Source: Theropithecus gelada (lineage: Eukaryota > Chordata > Mammalia > Primates > Cercopithecidae). Taken from it: a DNA stretch of 64,000 nucleotides. How positions within the stretch are numbered: the first letter of the stretch is position 1; every line of letters starts with the position of its first letter. Shown here piece by piece: positions 35,292 to 46,055 of this stretch. The notes beneath the pieces are model-generated. The model worked only from the letters and a program-made list of their open reading frames with translations. It was not told the origin of the DNA and made no database searches. The stretch lies in the NCBI RefSeq assembly GCF_003255815.1, contig NC_037668.1, forward strand, positions 69,745,445-69,809,444. Direction: 5' to 3'. A program made the translations under genes and the position numbers.

Positions 35292-35874
35292 GTTCTGTTC
35301 CATTGGTCTATATCTCTGTTTTGGTACCAGTACCATGCTGTTTTGGTTACTGTAGCCTTGTAGTATAGTTTGAAGTCAGGTAGCGTGATGCCTCCAGCTT
35401 TGTTCTTTTGACTCAGGATTGTCTTGGCAATGTGGGGTCTTTTTTGGTTCCATATGAACTTTAAAGCAGTTTTTTCCAATTCTGTGAAGAAACTCATTGG
35501 CAGCTTGATGGGGATGGCATTGAATCTATAAATTACCTTGGGCAGTATGGCCATTTTCATGATATTGATTCTTCCTATCCATGAGCATGGTATGTTCTTC
35601 CATTTGTTTGTGTCCTCTTTTATTTCACTGAGCAGTGGTTTGTAGTTGTCCTTGAAGAGGTCCTTTACATCCCTTGTAAGTTGGTATTCCTAGGTATTTT
35701 ATTCTCTTTGAAGCAATTGTGAATGGAAGTTCATTCATGATTTGGCTCTCTGTTTGTCTGTTACTGGTGTATAAGAATGCTTGTGATTTTTGCACATTAA
35801 TTTTGTATCCTGAGACTTTGCTGAAGTTTCTTATCAGCTTAAGGAGATTTTGGGCTGAGACAATGGGGTTTTCT

Positions 35875-36200
35875 TTATTTTTTATTTTATTTTTATTTTA
35901 TTTTTATTTTACTTTTTTGAGACGGAGTCTTGCTCTGTCGCCTAGGCTAGAGTGCAGTGGCCGGATCTCAGCTCACTGCAAGCTCCGCCTCCCGGGTTTA
36001 CGCCATTCTCCTGCCTCAGCCTCCCGAGTAGCTGGGACTACAGGCACCCGCCACCTCGCGCGGCTAGTTTTTTGTATTTTTTAGTAGAGACGGGGTTTCA
36101 CCGGGTTAGCCAGGATGGTCTCAATCTCCTGACCTCGTGATCCACCTGTCTCGGCCTCCCAAAGTGCTGGGATTACAGGCTTGAGCCACCGCGCCCGGCC
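35875..36200 (-). mobile_element. AluYR-type (Old World monkey), antisense
   Basis: Minus-orientation Alu with a (TTTTA)n tail at 35878-35912. Read on its own strand it has 'ggctcaagcctgtaatccc' at the left end and 'gagatccggccactg' in the right arm, two features of the cercopithecid AluYRa-type lineage. Short target duplication 'gggttttct' at about 35866-35874 and 36202-36210. It inserted into the young L1, so it is one of the latest events in the window. Confidence 0.93.
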
Positions 36201-36202
36201 AG

Positions 36203-37136
36203 GGTTTTCTAAATATATAATCATGTCATCTGAAAACAGGGACAATTTGACTTCTTCTTTTCCTAACTGAATACCCTTTATTTCTTTCTCTTGCCTGATT
36301 GCCCTAGCCAGAACTTCCAACACTACGTTGAATAGGAGTGGCGAGAGAGGGCATCCCTGTCTTGTGCCAGTTTTCAAAGGGAATTTTTCCAGTTTTTGCC
36401 CATTCAGTATGATATTGGCTGTGGGTTTGTCATAAATAGCTCTTATTATTTTGAGATACGTTCCATCAATACCGAATTTATTGAGAGTTTTTAGCATGAA
36501 GGGCTGTTGAATTTTGTCAAAGGCCTTTTCTGCATCTATTGAGATAATCATGTGGTTTTTGTCTTTGGTTCTGTTTATATGCTGGATTACGTTTATTGAT
36601 TTGCGTATGTTGAACCAGCCTTGCATCCCAGGGATGAAGCCCACTTGATCATGGTGGATAAGCTTTTTGATGTGCTGCTGGATCCGGTTTGCCAGTATTT
36701 TATTGAGGATTTTTGCATTGATGTTCATCAGGGATATTGGTCTAAAATTCTCTTTTTTTGTTGTGTCTCTGCCAGGCTTTGGTATCAGGATGATGTTGGC
36801 CTCATAAAACGAGTTAGGGAGGAATCCCTCTTTTACTATTGATTGGAATAGTTTCAGAAGGAATGGTTCCAGCTCCTCCTTGTACCTCTGGTAGAATTCT
36901 GCTGTGAATCCATCTGGTCCTGGACTTTTTTTGGTTGGTAGGCTATTAATTATTGCCTCAATTTCAGAGCCTGCTATTGGTCTATTCAGGGATTCAGCTT
37001 CTTCCTGGTTTAGTCTTGGGAGAGTGTAAGTGTCCAGGAAATTATCCATTTCTTGTAGATTTTCTAGTTTATTTGCATAGAGGTGTTTATAGTATTCTCT
37101 GATGGTAGTTTGTATTTCTGTGGGGTCGGTGGTGAT
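36203..37136 (-). pseudogene. L1 ORF2 reverse transcriptase fragment, open frame
   Basis: Minus-strand frame from an internal Met at 37049 stays open for about 280 codons of ORF2 before running into the Alu. RT landmarks are readable: SPGPDGFTAEFYQ, ANIILIPKPGRD, FRPISLMNI, QVGFIPGMQGWF, the catalytic-block SIDAEKAFDKIQ, GTRQGCPLSPLLFN, and SLFSDDMIIYL. The last is the conserved Asp-Asp motif with Ser where human L1 has Ala (FADD). The endonuclease and ORF1 are absent, the Alu splits the frame, and no promoter is present, so this is a dead copy that is young enough to look intact. The C-terminal continuation (MKMAILPKVIYRFNAI..., KAGGITLPDF) lies at 35291-35560 before the gap. Confidence 0.93.
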
Positions 37137-38045
37137 ACTGATCTTTTTTTAAAAAACAGCTTTTGGTTTTGTTGATTTTCTGTTTCCTGTTTTCAATTTT
37201 ATTGATTTCTGCTGTAATTTGTATTATTTCTTTTCTTCTACTTCCTTTTAATTTGCTCCTTTTCCTAGTTTCCTAAAGTGAGAGCTTAGATTATTGATTT
37301 TAGATCTTTCTCCTTTTCTAACATAAGCATTCAATGCTATAAATTTCTCTAAGCACTACTTTCACTGCATCCATAAATTTTAAGTTGTCTTTTTATTTTC
37401 AATTACCTCAAAATATTTTTAAATTTCTCGAGATTTCTTCTTTGACCTACGTGTTATTTAGAAGTTTGTTGCTTAATCTGCAATTATTTGGGGATTTTCC
37501 AGCTACATTTCCGTTACTGATTTCTAGTTTAATTCCACTGTGTTCTGAGAGCAGATATTGTATGATTTCCATTATTTCAAATGTGTTAAGATGTGTTTTA
37601 TGGTCCAGAATGTGGTCTGTCTTGGTGAATGTTCCATGTGAGCTTGAGAAGAATGTATAATATATTGTCATGTGATGAAATAGACTATAGAAGTCAATTA
37701 TATCCAGTTTATTTATAATGTTATGTAGTTAAACTATGTTCTTATTGATCTTCTACCTGCTAGATCTGTCCATTTCTGATAGAGGGGTGTTAAAGTCTCC
37801 ATCTATAATACTGGATTCACCTATTTCTTCTTGCAGCTCTATCAGTTTTTGCCTCATGGATTTTACACTGTATTGTTAGGCACATACACATTTAGGATTG
37901 TTATGTTTTCTTGGAGTATTCATCCCTTCATCATTGTGTAATGCTCCTCATTATGCCTGTATCTGTTCCTTGCTCTGATGTCTGCTCTGCCTGAAATTAA
38001 TATAGGTACTCTCACTTTTGTGTGATTAGTTTTGGCATAATACAT
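37137..38045 (-). mobile_element. old L1 (L1MA/MB-like) ORF2, part 2
   Basis: Resumes the ORF2 interrupted at 34527 ('ttttttaaaaaacagcttttggttttgttgattttctg') and continues antisense through the endonuclease: 'gatctgtccatttctgatagaggggtgttaaagtc', 'tttatggtccagaatgtggtctg'. Minus frame 37447-37671 has endonuclease motif LSEHSGIKLEIS; 37920-38132 has the N-terminal VPILISGRADIRA...HYTMMKG region. Interrupted again at about 38045 by the L1MA-like insertion and resumes at 46056. Confidence 0.85.
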
Positions 38046-40355
38046 AATGTTTAAAAAACATTTTATTGTTACATAGTATTTGTACATATTTATAGTATAT
38101 ATGTATTTATCATTTCTATGTCTTGAGAACATTTCAAGTCCTCTCTTCTAGCTATTTTGAAAAACACCATACATTGTGGTTAACTATAATCACCCTACTC
38201 TGTAATCAAACATTAGAACTTATTATTTCTATCTACCATATGTTTGTACTCATTAACAAACCTTTCTTCATCACCACCCCCACCACCACCACACACACCC
38301 TTCCCAGCCTCTGGTAACTATCATTCTTCCCTCTACCTCCATGAGATTAACTTCTTTAGATCTCACATATGACTGAGGACATGCAATATTTGTCTTTCTG
38401 TGCCTGGCTTATTTCACTTAATATGATGACCTCCTTCTATGTTGCAACAAATGACAGGATTTCATTCATTTTGTGGCTAAACAGTATTCCATTGTGTGTA
38501 TATATGCGTATATATTTTCTTTATCCTTTCATCCACTGATGGATACTTAGGCTGATTCCATATTTTTGCTATTGTGAATAGTGTTGCAGTAAACATGGGG
38601 GTGCAAGTATCCTTTTGATACAATGATTTCCTTTTTTTAAAAAAATACCCAGTAGTATGACTGCTGAATCATATGGTACCTCTACTTTAGTTTTTTGAGA
38701 AATCCCCATAATGATGGCTGTACTAATTTACATTTCCACTAGCAATTTATAAGGGTTCCCTTTCCTCAGCATCTTTGATAGCATCTGTTATCTTTGTCTT
38801 TTTGATAATAGCCATTCTAACTGGGGTAAGATGATATTTTACTGTGGTTTTGATTTGTATTTCCCTAATGATTACTGATGTTGAGCATTTTTTTCATATT
38901 CCTGCTGGTCATTTGCAAGTCTTCTTTTGCAAAATGTCTGTTCAGATCCTTTGCTCACTTTTTAATGGAACTATTTGGTTTTTTTTCTTTGAGTTGCTTG
39001 AGTTCCTTGTATATTGTAGATATTAGTCCCTTGTTGGATGAATATTTTCTCCCATTCAACAGGCTATCTCTTCAGTCTGTTGACTGTTTCCTTTGCAGAA
39101 AGGTAAAACCTTTGCAAAAACATTTGCAGAAGTTTTTTAGTTTAATATAGTCCCATTTGTCTGTTTTGGTGTTTGCTGCCTGTGCTTTTCAGCTCTCAGC
39201 CATAAAACCTTTGCCTAGCCCAATGACCTGGAGTGTTCCCTGTGTTTTCTTCTATAGATATGAGTTTGGGGTCTTACATTTACGTCTTTAATCCATCTTG
39301 AGTTGATTTTTGTATATGGTGAGAGACAGAAGTCTAGTTTCACTCTTCTGTATATAAATGCCCAGTTTTACCAGCGCTACTTATGGAAGAGGTTGTCATT
39401 TCTTCAATGTATGTTCTTGGAGTCTTTGTCAAAAATCAGTTGGCTGTAAATACATGGATTTATTTCTGGGTTCTCTATTCTGCTCTATTGGTCTCTGTGT
39501 CTGTTTCTATACCAATACCATAATGTTTTGGTTATTATAGCCTTGCAATATATTGAAGTCAGGCAGGGTGATGCCTCTGGCCTTGTTCTTTTGCTCAAGA
39601 TTGCTTTGGATCTCTTTTTGTTCCATACTAATTTTACTGTTTTTTTCTATTTCCATGAAAAATGTCATTGGTGTTTTCATATGAATTGCATTGAATCTGT
39701 CAATTGCTTTGGGTAGCATGGTCATTTTAACACTACTAGTTTTTTGATCCATGAGCATGGGATATCTTTCCTTCTGTTTGTGTTCTCTTTAATTTCTTTC
39801 ATCAGGTGTTTTGAAGTTTTCCTTGGAGACATCTTTCATACCCTTGGTTAAATGTATTCCTAGGTATATTTTTTCTGTAGCAATCATAAACGGGATTGCT
39901 TTCTTGGTTTCTTTCTCAGCTAGTTTTTTTTATTGGTGTATAGAAATGCTACTGATTTTTGTATATTTATTTTGTATCCTGAAACTTTACTGAATTGTTT
40001 ATCAGATCTAATAATAGTTTGGTGAAGTCTTTAGGTTTTTCAAAGATAAGATCATGTCATCTACAAAGAGAGAAAATTTGACTTCCTCTTTTCCAATTTG
40101 GAAAGGCTAGGACTTCCAACTGTATATTAAATAAAAGTGGTGAAAGTGGGAATTTTTATCTTGCTCCAGTTCTTTTAGCTTTTCCCCATTTAGTATGATG
40201 TCAGCTGTGGGTTTGTCCTATACGGCCTTTATTATGTTGAGGTAAGTTCCTTTTATGCCTAGTTTGTTGAGAATTTTTATCATAGAGAGATGTGAAATTT
40301 TATCAGATGCTTTTCCATGTCTACTGAAATGATCATATAGTGTTTCTGCTTCATT

Positions 40356-40455
40356 CTGTTGATGTGGTGTGTCAGATTTATTTATTTGTTCTGTTGATGT
40401 GGTGTGTCAGATTTATTTATTTGTTCTGTTGATGTGGTGTGTCAGATTTATTTAC
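40356..40455. repeat. 35-bp tandem repeat, about 2.9 copies
   Basis: Units begin at 40356, 40391 and 40426 ('ctgttgatgtggtgtgtcag...'), nearly identical, the last diverging at 'tttacttgc'. It lies in L1MA ORF2, where one unit is expected, so it is a local expansion. Confidence 0.97.
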
Positions 40456-41621
40456 TTGCATGTGTTGAACCATCCTTGCACCCCTGGGATAAATTACACT
40501 TGATCATAATGTGCTATCTCTTTGACGTGTGGATTTGGTTTGCTCATGTTTTGTTGAGGATTTTTGCATCTGTGTTAATCAGGGATATTGGCCTGTGGTT
40601 TTCTTTCTTTTGTTGTGTCCCTGTCTGGCTTTGGTATGAGAATGATACTGGCCTCATGGAAGGAGTTAGGGAGAATTCCCTTCTCTTTAATTCTTTGGAA
40701 TAGTTTAAGGAGAATTGGTGTTATTTCTACTTTGTAAGTTAGGAGGAATTCAGCAGTGAAGCCATCCAGTCCTAGACTTCGCTTTGTTGGAAGAATTTTT
40801 ATTACTGATTAATCTTGTTACTTGTTATTGGTCTGTTCGGGCTTTTTATTTCTTCCTGATTCAATCTTGGTAGGTTGTATGTGTCCAGGAATTTATTCAT
40901 TTCATCTAGGTTTTCCATTTTGTTAGTATATAATTGTTTAAAATAGTGTCTGATCATCTTTTACATTTCTGTGGTACCAGTTGTAATGTCTCCCTTTTCA
41001 TTTCTGATTTCGCTTATTTGGGTCTTCTGTCTTCTTCCCTTGGTTAGCAGTTTATCAATTTTGCTTATCCATTCAAAACACCATTTTTTTGTTTCATTGA
41101 TCCTTTGTATCGTTTTTTTTCAGTCTCTATTTTGTTTAGTGCTGCTCTAACATTTATTATTTCTTTTCTCATACTAGTTTGGGGTTTTGGTTTGTCCTTC
41201 CTTTTCTAGTTCCCTAAGGTCCATCATTAGACTGTTTATTTGAAATCTTTCTACTTTTTGATGTAGACATCTATTGCTATAAACATCCCTCAGCACTGCT
41301 TTTGCCTATAGGTTTGGGTATGTTGCATTTCCATTTTAATTTGTTTCAAGAATTTTTAAAATTTTATTCTTAATGTTTAAATTGACCCAGTGGTCATTTA
41401 GGAGCATGCCCCTTAATTTCCATGTATTTCTACAGTTTCCAAAGTACCTCTTATTACTGATTTCTGGTTTTATTCCATTATGGTCTGAGAAGATACTTTA
41501 TATTATTTCAGTTTTTTAAAACTTTTTGAGGCTTTTTTGTGGCCTAATATGAGGTCTATCTTAAAAATTGTTCCATGTATATTTTGTAGCTGTTTAATAA
41601 AAACATCTATATATGTCTGTT

Positions 41622-41761
41622 AGGTCAATTTAGTCTACAGTGTAGCTTAAATCCAATGTTTCTTTGTTACTTTTCTGTCTACATGATCTGCAGGTCAATT
41701 TGGTCTACAGTGTAGCTTAAATCCAATGTTTCTTTGTTACTTTTCTGTCTACATAATCTGC
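41622..41761. repeat. 70-bp tandem duplication
   Basis: Two copies beginning 'aggtcaattt' at 41622 and 41692, differing at about two positions. Local duplication inside the L1MA ORF2. Confidence 0.97.
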
Positions 41762-42161
41762 CTTATGCTGAGAGTAGGATGTTGAAGTTTCCAGCTGTTA
41801 CTGTATTGGAGTATGTCTTTCGCTTTATATTTTAAATATATATTTTATATATTTAGTAATATTTGGTTTACATATCTGGGTGCTCCAATATTGGGTGCAT
41901 ATGTATTTAGAATTTTTATATCTTCTCGGTGAATTGATCCTTTTATCATTATATAATGACCTTTGTTTCATTTTACAGTTTTTGGCTTAAAGTCTGTTTT
42001 ATTTGATATAACTGCTCCTGCTTGCATTCCGTTTCAATGTGTGTGGAATATCTTTTCCCATCTCTTTACTTTCAGTCTATATGTGTCTTTATAGATGAAG
42101 TGAATTTCTTGTAGGTAACATATAGTTAAGTCATTGTTTTTCTTTATTCATTTAGTCAGTC

Positions 42162-42164
<3 letters not shown>

Positions 42165-42199
<35 letters not shown>
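42165..42199. repeat. (AC)n microsatellite
   Basis: About 17 AC units at the tail side of the antisense Alu at 42218-42508, followed by (AT)n. Probably grew from that Alu's A-rich tail. Confidence 0.97.
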
Positions 42200-42203
<4 letters not shown>

Positions 42204-42217
42204 ATTAAATATATATA

Positions 42218-42508
42218 TATATTTTGAAACAGAGTCTCACTCTGATACCCAGGCTGGAGTGCAGTGGCACAATCTCGGCTCACTGCAACCTCTGCCTCCT
42301 AGGTTCAAGCAATTCTCGTGCCTCAGCCTCCCAAGTAGCTGGAATCACAGACACACACCACTACGCCTGGCTAATTTTTGTGTTTTTAGTAGAGATAGGG
42401 TTTCACCATATTAGCCAGGCTGGTCTCAAACTGCTGACCTCAAGTGATCCGCCTACCTCAGCCTCCCAAAGTGCTGAGATTACAGGCATGAGCCACTGTG
42501 CCTGGCCC
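42218..42508 (-). mobile_element. AluS-type, antisense, in L1MA
   Basis: Minus-orientation Alu from 'ttttgaaacagagtctcactctg' to 'gccactgtgcctggcc'. It separates L1MA segments at 'ttcatttagtcagtctat' (left) and 'cagttctctatcttttaag' (right), the shared cagt(t)ct(c)tat being a worn target duplication. The 124-codon plus frame 42224-42598 is just the Alu. Confidence 0.95.
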
Positions 42509-42689
42509 AGTTCTCTATCTTTTAAGTTGGAAATTTTAATTTGTTTAAATTTGAGGCTGTTACTGATATGTGAAGACTTATTCCTGTCACTTTGTTAACT
42601 GTTTTCTGGTTGTTTTGTATATTTTTTGTTCCTTTTTTCTTATTGTTTATCTTTGCAGTAGGATTATTTTCTGTAGTGGTAATATTTAA

Positions 42690-43762
42690 ATATTTTCTCT
42701 CCTCATCTGCATGCTAGCTCTATCAGTAAGTTTTATACTTTCATGATGGTAGATATTGTTCTTCCACTTGCAGATATAGGACTTCCTTAAGCATTTTTTG
42801 TAGGGCCTGGTCTTAGTGGTGATGAATTCCTTCAGATTTTGCTTGTCTGGGAAATACTTTATTTCTCCTTCATTTATTAAGGACAACTTTGATGAATACA
42901 GTATTCTTGACTGACAAGCTTTTTTTTCAGCCCTTTATTATATCATTTCATTTTTTCCAGGTTCATAATGTTCCTGCTGAGAAATTGCTGTTAATATGAG
43001 GGAAGTTTCCTCGTATGTGACTAGACACTTTTGCTCTTTTTAGAATTCTGTCTTTGACTTTTGACAGTTTAACTATAATGTGCCATGGAGATGACCTTTT
43101 TGGCATCTCTGAGATTCCTGTACCTGGATGTCTATTCCTGTACCTCGATGTCTAGATCTATTGTCTATACCTATTGCTAGGTGTTCAGCTATTACTTTGT
43201 TAAATAGATTTTTCTGTAACTTTGGCCTTCTTTTCATTTTTCAGAACACTCAACATTTGAGCATTTGGTCACTTTGTGGTATCCTGTATGTCATATAAAC
43301 TTTGTTCATTCTATTCTATTTTATTATTTATTTATTTATTTATTTATGTTTGTCTGACTGGATTACTTCAAAATACCTGTCTTCAGGTTCTGAAATTCTT
43401 TGTTCTTCTTGGTCTTGCCTATTCTTGAAATTCTCCATTGTACATTTTACTTCATTTATTGACTTACTTGGTTCTGGGATTTCTGTTTGATTCTTTTTTG
43501 TGATATTTATCTCTGGTTAATTTCTCATTCACATACTGAATTGTTTTTCTGATTTCTTTGTTTTGTTTACTGTGTTTTCTTGTATCTCACTGACCTTCTT
43601 TAATACCAATTTTAAAAATTCTTTTTCAGGCATTCCATAAATTTCTTTTTCAATGGAATCTATTGCTGAAGAATTATTGTGTTCTTTTGGAGGTGTCATA
43701 TTTCCTTGATTTTTCATGTTTCTCATGTCCTGAAGTTGATGTCTATGCATTGAGCGTAACAT
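42690..43762 (-). pseudogene. L1 ORF1 relic in L1MA
   Basis: ORF1 encodes the L1 RNA-binding chaperone (coiled coil, RRM, C-terminal domain). Here only the two ends read well: C-terminal residues INEGEIKYFPDKQNLKEFITTK (match to the conserved C-terminal domain pattern 'SEGEIKYFxDKQxLxxF') at about 42760-42886, and an N-terminal segment with PPKEHNNSS and PEKEFLKLVLKKVSEIQ at 43529-43762. The middle is shifted and holds a (TTTA)n tract at about 43316-43349. Not functional. Confidence 0.75.
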
Positions 43763-44040
43763 TATTTCTTCCAGTTTTTTGAATTGGCTTTTATATGAGA
43801 AGATATTTTCTCAAGATGTATCTGTGGTGCTGATTGGGTAAAGATCTTTGCCTTTGACTCTGGATGTGTGCAGTCGCACAGTCTCTGTATGATTTATTTG
43901 GCTGTAAACAGTGTCAGCGTATCTGTGATTTCCTCAGTGTGTTCGACTGCAATTGTTAGTGGAGGCTGTGATGAGGCTTTGCTGGTGATGGGGATGCCAC
44001 GTGGGCCAGTCCTCTGACCCTAGTACTGACAGTAGTGGGC

Positions 44041-44417
44041 CGTATTAGTCTGTTCTCACATGCTATAAAGAACTACCTGAGACTGGGTAATTCATAAATA
44101 AAAGAGGTTTAATTCACAATTACACAGGCTGTACAGGAAACATGGCTAAGGAGGCCTCAGGAAACTTACAACCATGACAGAAGGTGAAAAGGAGGGAGTT
44201 ATGCCTTACATGGCCAGAGCAGGAGGAGGAGAGACAGTGAAGGGGGAGATTCTACACACTTTCAGACAACCAGATAGTGTGGGAACTCTATCATGAGAAA
44301 AGCAAGGAGAAAATCTGCCCCCATGATTCAATCACCTCCCACCAGATCCCTCCTCCAGCACTGGAAATTCAAAGTCGACATGAGATTCGGATGGTGACAC
44401 AGAGCCAAACCACATCA
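44041..44417 (-). mobile_element. solo MST-type MaLR LTR in the L1MA 5' UTR
   Basis: Antisense LTR from 'cgtattagtctgttctcacatgctataaag' to 'gacacagagccaaaccacatca'; landmarks 'ctgagactgggtaattcataaataaaagaggtttaattcac' and 'ccccatgattcaatcacctcccacc' are those of the THE1/MST family of ERVL-MaLR elements. 5-bp duplication 'tgggc'/'agggc' at 44036-44040 and 44418-44422. No internal sequence, so it is a solo LTR. The 200-codon frame at 44277-44879 runs from it into L1 5' UTR and is not a gene. Confidence 0.9.
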
Positions 44418-44422
44418 AGGGC

Positions 44423-46050
44423 TGATTCTGTCTGTCCTTGGGGCCCCAGGTGGCATATATGGACATCAGTGTCAGTGGGTGGGCAGCAGTGTCAATGGTT
44501 CCAAGTAGATCAATCCTTGGACCTCCAGATGTCAGCAGTGACAGCAGAAGGCCAGGAAGGTGGGCAGACTTTTGGGTCCCTGGGCAACATATATGGTGTG
44601 GATGATGAGAGTACCAGTGGTGGGCCTACCCTCAGACTCCCAGGCAGCACACACTGGTGGTGGTGGCTGCAACAGGCTGGCTGTTCCAGGACCCAGGTCT
44701 CCAAGTCCCCAGGTGGCATATCCAGGAAGTTTTCAGAAGTGGTGGTTGCTGCAGGCTGGGTGGGCTTGTCCTCAGGCCCCTTGGAGGAGTGCATAGGTGC
44801 CAATCATCTTAGACAGGGTGAGGTAATTCCCAGGCCCCTGGGCAGCATACTTAGGCAGTGGGGTTGGGTACCAGGTTGAGCGGGCCTGTCCTCAGGCCCT
44901 TCTGTGATGTTTATGTGGCAGGAAAGGTAGCTATCTCCAGGCTCCTGGGTGGCATGCTTCGGGGGGAGGGATCAGTGGCAGCAGTGGGCAGGAAAGCATT
45001 TCTATAGTGTGTGCAAGTACACCCCATCCATGCTGCTGAGTGGCAGGGTTGTTGTGAGTGGCAGCTGTCCCAGGGAGGTGACTCTCAGTCTCTGGGGAAT
45101 GTGTACTTTGGCCCCCGGCAGGGTGCTGGCAGTAGCAGCAGCAGCAGTAGCAGGCCAGGATTGTTGTTCCTCGGGGCATGTGCAAGTGTGCAGTAGTCTT
45201 GATGCTGGAGGAGGTGGAATTTCTGTTGGTGGCAACAGGTCCAGGCAGGTGTATCTCAGTCTCTGAGGATCACACTTTGTCCCTAGTGGCAGTGGCAGCA
45301 GTGGCTACAGGTGGGGAGAGCCTGTCCTTAGGGTGCATGCACGGCACCCTGCCCTGCTGCTAGAGGGGATGAGGCTGCTCTCAGTGGCAGCAAGCAGGGT
45401 GGCTTTCTTGCTCTGGGGAGTGCATGCTTTGATTCCCTTTGTCCCAGGGATAACCTCTCCAACGCACTATACCATCCATTCCCCTGGGTATAGTACACTG
45501 TGTAAGGTGGAGTGCTGAGGACCCTGCTGCACTGCTGGGTCTAACCAACATTGTCCATCCAGCCCTCTGGGTGGATGCTGGGGGATGTCACTGGAGATTC
45601 AGAGACATGAAGATACAGAGACTGTTGGGCCCCAGGGCAATATGTAGTCTTGTGGGGGCTGGGCTCTCAAAATGGTGTGTGCTGCAACTGCTTGAGTTTC
45701 AGAGGGCGTATGGAACCCAGCATGAGCTTCCATTCTGGAGTAATGCCATTACACAGACTCCAAACTGCTCCTGATATTACTGTCAGGGCCCACAAGGGTC
45801 ACAGGGCTCTCCCATGGCTAGGATTGCAGGAATGTGGGCTGCTGGAGATCTCTCACTTACCCTTTCCCACACCTCACAGGGCTCACAGGCAATCCTGACT
45901 AAACTGGCTGCCTCATTTCCCTTTCTTTCCATGCTTCAGATGTTTCCTGCCACTTTTCTTCTGAATTCCAGTGTTCTATTTTAGACGCTCCATTTGAAGT
46001 GCTATATTTGTGGAGAAGGTGAGCACCACATATCTCTAGTCAGTCATCTT
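44423..46050 (-). repeat. degenerate tandem units of the L1MA 5' UTR
   Basis: GC-rich, with recurring 'ggcccctgggcagcatac', 'gtggtggctgc(a)', 'ggctgggtgggcctgtcctcagg'-like blocks every 60-80 bp, the internally repeated promoter region of this L1 class. This explains the many GC-rich open frames here (44510-45898). Confidence 0.6.
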
Positions 46051-46055
46051 GAAGC

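Larger units (their letters stand above)
34528..37136 (-). mobile_element. young L1 (Old World monkey-type L1PA), 5'-truncated
   Basis: Poly(T)/(TTTA)n tail, antisense 3' UTR with 'catctacatcaggtataactcccaatgcaatccctcccccc', which I associate with Old World monkey L1s, then a 400-N gap, ORF2 C-terminus, an inserted AluYR, and ORF2 RT to just upstream of 'MDNFLDTYTLPRL'. It is inserted in the old L1; 'actgatc' plus a T-run at 34515-34528 and 37137-37147 is the target duplication. ORF2 here is the least damaged coding sequence in the window. Confidence 0.93.
38050..46055 (-). mobile_element. nearly full-length L1MA-like element
   Basis: Antisense L1 about 8 kb including two insertions. In order: 3' UTR ('ttattgttacatagtatttgtacatattt', 'cctctcttctagctattttgaaaaacacc'); ORF2 from about 38450 to 42130; ORF1 from about 42690 to 43760 (C-terminal MSLINEGEIKYFPDKQNLKEF at 42886; N-terminal MLRSMHR... 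at 43762); GC-rich 5' UTR of degenerate 60-75-bp units, 43800-46050; and an end reading 'ctagtcagtcatcttgaag', which matches the L1 5' terminus (antisense). It contains three local tandem duplications. All frames carry stops. It sits inside the old L1 of 32230-48600. Confidence 0.85.

Noticed and set aside
34606..35560. Long open frames across the young L1
   Set aside because: They run through the 400-N gap. Unknown bases carry no stops, so the lengths are artificial.
36081..37049. 322-codon L1 reverse transcriptase as an active element
   Set aside because: ORF1, the endonuclease and the 5' UTR are absent, the last 37 codons are Alu-derived, and the C-terminus is separated by the Alu and the gap.
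40356..40455. Regularly spaced repeats suggesting a CRISPR-like array
   Set aside because: The units are contiguous with no spacers, and the DNA is primate. It is a plain tandem duplication.
42224..42598. 124-codon frame and similar 60-120-codon frames over Alus
   Set aside because: They are translations of Alu sequence (for example SLTLIPRLECSGTISAHCN), a well-known artefact.
44277..44879. 200-codon open frame
   Set aside because: It starts inside an MST-type LTR and ends in the tandem 5' UTR units of an L1, so two unrelated repeats make one chance frame.
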